Assembly (NCBI GenBank): GCA_004794785.1
Contig: SJOL01009883.1
Location: forward strand, 720,778 to 784,777
DNA from: Opisthorchis felineus
Taxonomy: Eukaryota > Platyhelminthes > Trematoda > Opisthorchiida > Opisthorchiidae
DNA: 64,000 nucleotides
Direction of reading: 5' to 3'
Of the stretch, positions 60,601-64,000 are shown piece after piece. Both the position numbers and the translations under genes were made by a program. Within the stretch, counting starts at the first letter, position 1; every line of letters begins with the position of its first letter. The notes below the pieces were generated by a model. That model was given only the letters and a program-made list of their open reading frames with translations. It had not been told where the DNA came from and made no database searches.

Positions 60601-61997
60601 GGAAGAAGAGAGGCGTTAGCAGTAGTCTGTTTTCACTTGCTCGTCCTGCTGTATGCAGCAAGTGGGGCGTCTCGGTTGATGAAACTATGTGACGACTGAT
60701 GTTGAATGAGGATGTTTATGCTTCTGCGATTCCTGGTTGTACACGGGCTGGGATACTGCCAAGGCGCCCAGGTCCAGATAGGAGGACTGTTAGAATCTTC
60801 ACCCAAAGGTTTTCGCTCAACAGCCTAAACACAAGCAGCTGTGCCCCGTATCATAGCGGTCTGCGTTGTCTTAAGAGCAAGCTTCCACACGCTTCCCAAC
60901 CTCCAAATTAAAGGACCGGGAAAATTTTTTAGTTACACCTACCAACCTCAACCAAACTGGTATCACAGGCTCTGTGTCACATTCTCCAGTGTATACTGGG
61001 TTATGCGGGTGCGCACGCCGTCAAGCCGCAGTAAGGTCCAGTTTCTTCGTTACCTTAGCTGATCTCATGTTTAATCCGCTTACACCTAGGCCAGGCTAAT
61101 CGCAGTTTATGCTCTCAGGCTATGGAAGTCTCACGCTTCTCACCCTTATCTAGAGGCTTATTAGCAGTTGTATTTACTGCTCCAGTACTGTATTCCTCGG
61201 ACTGCTCGAGAGACACTCATATTTCGACCATTGAACAATATTCCCTGGTATAGTGAAATACTAATTGACAGTCTTACCATCTTTCCGATCAGGATACACA
61301 TTGACCCTTCAGTTAGACCTCTTACCCATTGATCTCTTTTAATGCCTAAAATTAACACCCATGTTTGACCACCGCTGCAATTTTTCGTTATGGTGCGATG
61401 CCTCAGTGATGATAATTTCTTGAAGGAGCCCGTGGCTTCAGCTAACTGAAGTTTATAAGTAACCTTGGATTTCCGAATGTCCGTTTTCTGTTTTCATGTT
61501 TTGAATGTTCTACACACATTACTATTTACAGTCTCCGTTCCGGAGCACGAGGTTTTTTTGTGATTCAAAGCATTCCTCACGACAGGCTCATTTCTACTAA
61601 TACGCCTATGAACTCCAAAACAGGAAGGTAAATCGAACCGTTCTTATACATATAGCATCAATGTGCAGCTGAAAATTAAGTGAGACTGCGCTATTTGCTA
61701 ACCTACTACTTGGTCAGATGAGTAGACCTTCAAAAGCACCATTTCGCCAACGTGGTACGATTTAACGACTTCAGTGTACGTCTCCACTGGCTGTAGGATC
61801 AGTACCGTATGGCGGTTACAGGCTTCACTATGTCCGTCAAAAGGCCTCCACCCATTGATACCAAATAGCACTACAATACCCTTTGGGCTTAGTTTTGCTT
61901 TCACTTTCCATTAGGTTAATGGAAGTTAATGCACGCCTGACGAAACAACTGGAGAGCACCCAGCTAAAGATGAAGGAACTGCTCCAAGAGAATGTGT
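45141..61997 (+). CDS. Multi-exon coiled-coil protein gene (3' end outside window)
   Basis: Nine segments join with matching phases: 45125-45225 (ATG at 45141), 45275-45394, 45440-45504, 45570-45638, 47798-47851, 47865-47969, 50773-50841, 52741-52826 and 61915-61997. The product starts MQNGITETSLDIPDLL. An acidic patch follows, then a Cys/His cluster (CPVCQ, ten residues, CTH) around residues 48-65, and from about residue 90 a highly charged, mostly helical coiled coil. I do not recognise the family; a cytoskeletal, Golgi or centrosomal scaffold is only a guess from the composition. Introns run 49, 45, 65, 2159, 2803, 1899 and 9088 nt, short at the 5' end and long later. No defect is seen apart from the 13-nt gap between two segments. 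Confidence 0.75.
45639..47797. other. Host gene intron 4, no other gene
   Basis: GTAAGC opens the intron and TTTATACCAG closes it. It contains a GC-richer stretch at about 46170-46610, perhaps an old repeat, and the SINE-like element at 47190-47430. There is no supported coding sequence. Confidence 0.5.
47190..47430 (-). repeat. SINE-like repeat with tRNA-type promoter boxes
   Basis: On the minus strand near 47262-47205 the text GGGTAGCTCAGTGG is a perfect A box and AAGTTCGGACCCC a fair B box at tRNA-like spacing. No acceptor stem closes it. On the plus side, 47395-47425 shares the tail GACTGTCTTTATTGTTGTTTG with the element at 62.8-63 kb. The two signals are on opposite strands, so this may be two abutting SINEs. 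Confidence 0.45.
47798..47851 (+). CDS. Host gene, segment A (18 codons)
   Basis: The segment follows a pyrimidine-rich acceptor (CTGCTGTTTATACCAG) and ends at GTAATC. It encodes LKECAYKKEGMLRSELTK, continuing the coiled coil of exon 4 in phase 0. Only 13 nt separate it from the next segment. Confidence 0.6.
47865..47969 (+). CDS. Host gene, segment B (35 codons)
   Basis: The segment begins after AAACCAG and ends at a GTTTGT donor. It encodes EGYSLNKIYVDEDLDTKN and then ERCRALERLCCEGSK, phase 0 at both ends. Its acceptor lacks a good polypyrimidine tract. It could be joined to segment A by removal of 13 nt, be an alternative to it, or be offset from it by a sequence error. Confidence 0.55.
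47970..50772. other. Host gene intron, no other gene supported
   Basis: The intron runs from GTTTGT to CTCGACCTACAG. It contains a minus-strand open frame of 150 codons (49808-50260) that I do not recognise and that has no supporting context, and the dispersed repeat at 50490-50640. Confidence 0.45.
50490..50640 (+). repeat. Dispersed repeat, copy 2
   Basis: The block GGTTGCAAACGTTTATCACC with an upstream GTTCGC and a downstream ACATCATC matches the minus strand at 26500-26720. It lies in an intron of the host gene. Confidence 0.55.
50773..50841 (+). CDS. Host gene, exon with AYKPSGDRPSNLDAFQ
   Basis: The acceptor CTCCTCGACCTACAG and donor GTGAGT are both good. The 23 codons read AYKPSGDRPSNLDAFQGALA and then AKD, phase 0 at both ends. 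This is a less helical linker with Pro and Gly before the coiled coil resumes. Confidence 0.7.
50842..52740. other. Host gene intron, no other gene
   Basis: The minus frame at 52374-52634 (86 codons) and a short plus frame near 51580-51680 are unassigned. No repeat shared with the rest of the window was noticed. Confidence 0.45.
52741..52826 (+). CDS. Host gene, coiled-coil exon
   Basis: A strong acceptor (CTGCTCTACTGTTTCAG) is followed by ELARVQTEMAILEGKLQANQ and LAWETKSK, a clear heptad pattern, ending in phase 2 at GTATGA. The next exon begins with the single base needed to complete the codon. Confidence 0.75.
52827..57849. other. Host gene intron, 5' part, no other gene supported
   Basis: A plus frame at 55177-55578 (133 codons) includes a segment bounded by CTTCCATCAG and CACAGGTATT (55365-55459). 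It could be a skipped exon, but neither of its open frames is recognised and including it would need a phase that does not fit both neighbours. The stretch contains a G run at 55178-55187 and several copies of a GTTTGTCAAA-like phrase at 57480-57640. Confidence 0.4.
57850..59405 (-). pseudogene. RTE-like LINE reverse transcriptase remnant
   Basis: The linker text is broken near 59300-59000. RT blocks are VFPDSKGAFGSVDQFILI near 58730, where the first Asp of the family text is preserved as PDSKG, and FVIDEMTRRTLE near 58560. The catalytic box is LEYVDEIVLIF, that is YVDE instead of YADD, at plus 58460-58471. C-terminal traces continue to about 57850 (AVLLYGCHFRW near 58125). Confidence 0.75.
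59406..60661 (-). pseudogene. RTE-like LINE endonuclease remnant
   Basis: The ORF start (60661-60353) ends with FNVRTLKQAEKQAACL, which keeps the Asn ligand. After a degraded 270-base stretch, 60083-59790 reads EKSFYDVLRALLFWATGSN and GAAESQLGGRLGQL, then 59771-59406 reads VDSNDALVHCCFLRLPG. The terminal Ser-Asp-His is Ser-Asn-Asp. The catalytic Glu region is destroyed. Confidence 0.75.
60846..61914. other. Host gene intron, 3' part
   Basis: There are short unassigned frames only, on both strands. It closes at the acceptor TTCACTTTCCATTAG (61914). Confidence 0.45.
61915..61997 (+). CDS. Host gene, coiled-coil exon (last visible)
   Basis: The first base completes the Thr codon opened in the previous exon; then comes LMEVNARLTKQLESTQLKMK and ELLQENV, a regular heptad repeat. 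I place the donor at GTAAGT (61998), leaving phase 1. GTGTGT at 61994 is an alternative. Further exons must lie beyond 62 kb; I could not identify one before the window ends. Confidence 0.7.
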
Positions 61998-64000
61998 GTA
62001 AGTTTGCCATCGTTTTTATGAAACATATTGAGCCTGTTTGTCTTGTCATCTTAAGAACGATTCTATTCATCTAGACTTCATTAACCCTGCGAGCTCAAAA
62101 ATGGACTGTATCTTGAAAGATACCAAAGATACGAAAGGCTGAATCACGATGGTGTGCCATAAATAGTCGACTTATTGATCTCAATATGTATATGCCAATC
62201 GCCAATATTCTGATTGGATACCGCGATTCTTATCTAAAGATCCCTCTAGTTAGTAGATCTCTCCACGTGCACAGCAATCCTCCGAAGTTAGGACATAATG
62301 AAGAAAGGACATTTTGACCCCTCTTCGTGCAGGTAGAGAGCTCATCATTAAGTCTTGGTTGACAGAAGATGCCGTTGTAGGCTCTCCAGGGGAGGGGTCC
62401 ATCTTTCGAGGTGCCACTGTCCTGAATCCTGGTCATCAATCTTCACTTTCCTGACAGAATTGCCTTTGAGAAGACAATTAATTTGTGCGATACTTTGCAT
62501 TATTTTGAGGGATGCATTAGCAAACGTTAGCAGCTGTTCTCATTAGTGTGCGCTGACAGGAGTGGCACACCAATAAAGCCATGGTTAGTTCCAATGGTTC
62601 GAACGATCATGAGCCCTTGAATCTTACGTAATTTGGCAGTAGAAAATGTTTATACAACAGAATTCCAGACATATTTCCATTCTTACCTGTTTACAATTGA
62701 TAGGCACCTTAATTGAGTATGTATGAATGGACACTGTAATATCAAATATTCGCTCAGCTTGAACACCACCACCTAGGCTTGATCCATCCATCATTGCTCG
62801 AGCTGGCTCACTGGTTAGGGCCCGACTTTACTAAACGAGACGTTCATACTTCAAACCCAACCCGGGCATTTCAGCTGCTCCTGTCTAGGCTTGGCCAACC
62901 CGATGGCGCCTCAGCTGTCCTGCATCCTTCTGATGGCATAAACCTAGGCACCGAAAGGGTGTTACAGGTGGAAGACTGTTTGTTGTTGTTTGCTCATAAA
63001 ACTGCCCAAAACTTCCTGTAGCCAATTACCCTTTCGTCCTTTTTGAGGTTCTTCAGGTAGGCGAAGTTTCCTGGAGATCCCGCTGACAATCAGCTAAATT
63101 ACGAATGGGGGTATAACACCGTCTAAGTTTGCTTTTTTCTGTGTTAGAGGCTGTGTTACATCATCTGGGCTCTTGTTAGCTGTATCCATGTAGTCACCGG
63201 AAGCAGAGCTACCCTGTAGTTTTAATGGTTGTAGTATGAGTGGACTTTGTTAACAACAGATAGTTGCAGCTCACACTACTTCTGGGAAAGTGTCAGAACC
63301 ATATGTAGTTCGCTACTACGATTTCTTGGGTCAGTTTGCCGGCCTTCTGTTCAGACAAATACGGGTTTACGACACGTTCAATAATTCCTGAGTTGTTACT
63401 AACGGTCAGCAGCACGTTGGTCTTGCATCACTATGTCGTACGAACTCATAGGGTACCTGTGTGTTTTGCGCTGGGGTTTCTGTGGATAACATAATTTCGC
63501 ACTCATCTGTACTTCGTACGGGAGTCTCCGACAGTGACCTCTCCTTCCACATGTAATAAAAACGTTTAGGTAAATTATATTGCATTCTCTATTTCTAAAG
63601 ACACGCTGAGTCAGGTTTGACCCCAGATGTGTTTGTCACTCCTTCCTATTTGCGGCAAACGATTAGACGGGCACACTTTTCTAGCACGCATCAATGGTGC
63701 TGTTGTATTTACCTTAAACTGAGTTGTGCAAAAAAATAGAACTGTGCGGTTGAGTACAAACAATGATGCATAGCTCCAACGGGTGTCAAGCTAATCGGCC
63801 CTCGTTCCTATTAATCCTCCTGTCACTGACGGTTGCCATTGAGAGGATTCTCGCTTGAATGTAAAGTAAACCTATTGGTTTAGCTATCTTAGTCGAAATT
63901 GCCGTCTGTTATCGGAAGCGCAGACATGCCGTTAATCCCGCTTTAATATTCAAAGCGACCGGTGGCACCATTGGCTGCCCACTTTACTTATGTTGTACAC
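61998..64000. other. Probable host gene intron continuing out of the window
   Basis: Apart from the SINE-like element at 62797-63010, nothing is recognised. A possible acceptor near 63260 leads to a frame that does not look coiled-coil. Confidence 0.4.
62797..63010 (+). repeat. tRNA-derived SINE-like element
   Basis: CTGGCTCACTGGTTAGG at about 62803 is an A box and CTTCAAACCC at about 62849 is a B box with one mismatch, at tRNA-like spacing. The head is followed by a body and a tail, GACTGTTTGTTGTTGTTTGC, shared with 47.4 kb. The acceptor stem is missing, so it is not a functional tRNA. Pol III SINEs are mobilised by LINE machinery, but its tail does not match the RTE-like copies here. Confidence 0.55.

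Larger units (their letters stand above)
57850..60845 (-). mobile_element. RTE-like LINE, antisense in the host gene intron
   Basis: All parts are recognisable from the 5' region (60845 down to 60600, shared with the 33-kb and 43-kb copies) to the C-terminal text near 57900. The total is about 3 kb, so it is close to full length but more decayed than the 33-kb copy. It inserted in the last visible intron of the host gene, in the opposite orientation, which is the orientation generally better tolerated within introns. Confidence 0.8.

Noticed and set aside
1..64000. CRISPR array, prokaryotic defence island or phage
   Set aside because: The window is eukaryotic: GT-AG introns, LINEs and LTR elements. 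I saw no regularly spaced repeats and no prokaryotic genes.

Overview
The window looks like nuclear DNA of a parasitic flatworm, most likely a digenean trematode. It holds no operons, Shine-Dalgarno sites or long clean ORFs. It does hold many decayed retrotransposons, a Ty3/gypsy element resembling the CsRn1 clade first described from the liver fluke Clonorchis, very short GT-AG introns of 31 to 65 nt, and one host gene whose introns lengthen from 5' to 3', a pattern reported for schistosomes. An opisthorchiid fluke is a guess from memory and was not checked.

Layout. 0-4 kb: a near-identical 690-bp inverted repeat whose loop holds two LINE fragments in permuted order. 4.9-7 kb: a broken CR1/Jockey-like LINE on the plus strand. 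9.4-11.4 kb: a broken RTE-like LINE on the plus strand. 14.4-17.3 kb: a MULE-type DNA transposon on the plus strand, whose transposase reads in frame once five introns of 31-38 nt are removed. It keeps its DDE triad but carries several stop codons. 24.9-26 kb: an internally deleted copy of the same MULE on the minus strand. 26-33 kb: short repeats and unassigned sequence. 32.9-36.2 kb: the longest RTE-like LINE, plus strand. 37.6-41.1 kb: a CsRn1-like gypsy element on the minus strand with gag, protease, RT, RNase H and integrase recognisable and all decayed. Its gag is fused in frame to the RT of another RTE-like LINE at 41.1-43.7 kb, minus strand.

45.1 kb to beyond 62 kb: the only host gene I can support, plus strand. 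At least nine exons join with matching phases into a protein with a short N-terminal Cys/His cluster followed by coiled coil. A further RTE-like LINE (57.9-60.8 kb) lies antisense in its 9.1-kb intron. The 3' end is outside the window.

The remaining tens of kilobases show no gene I can support. I found no tRNA, rRNA or CRISPR array. The most interesting items are the intron-bearing MULE with its deletion derivative, the host gene with two phase-0 exon segments only 13 nt apart, the inverted repeat, and the LINE-gypsy fusion ORF.
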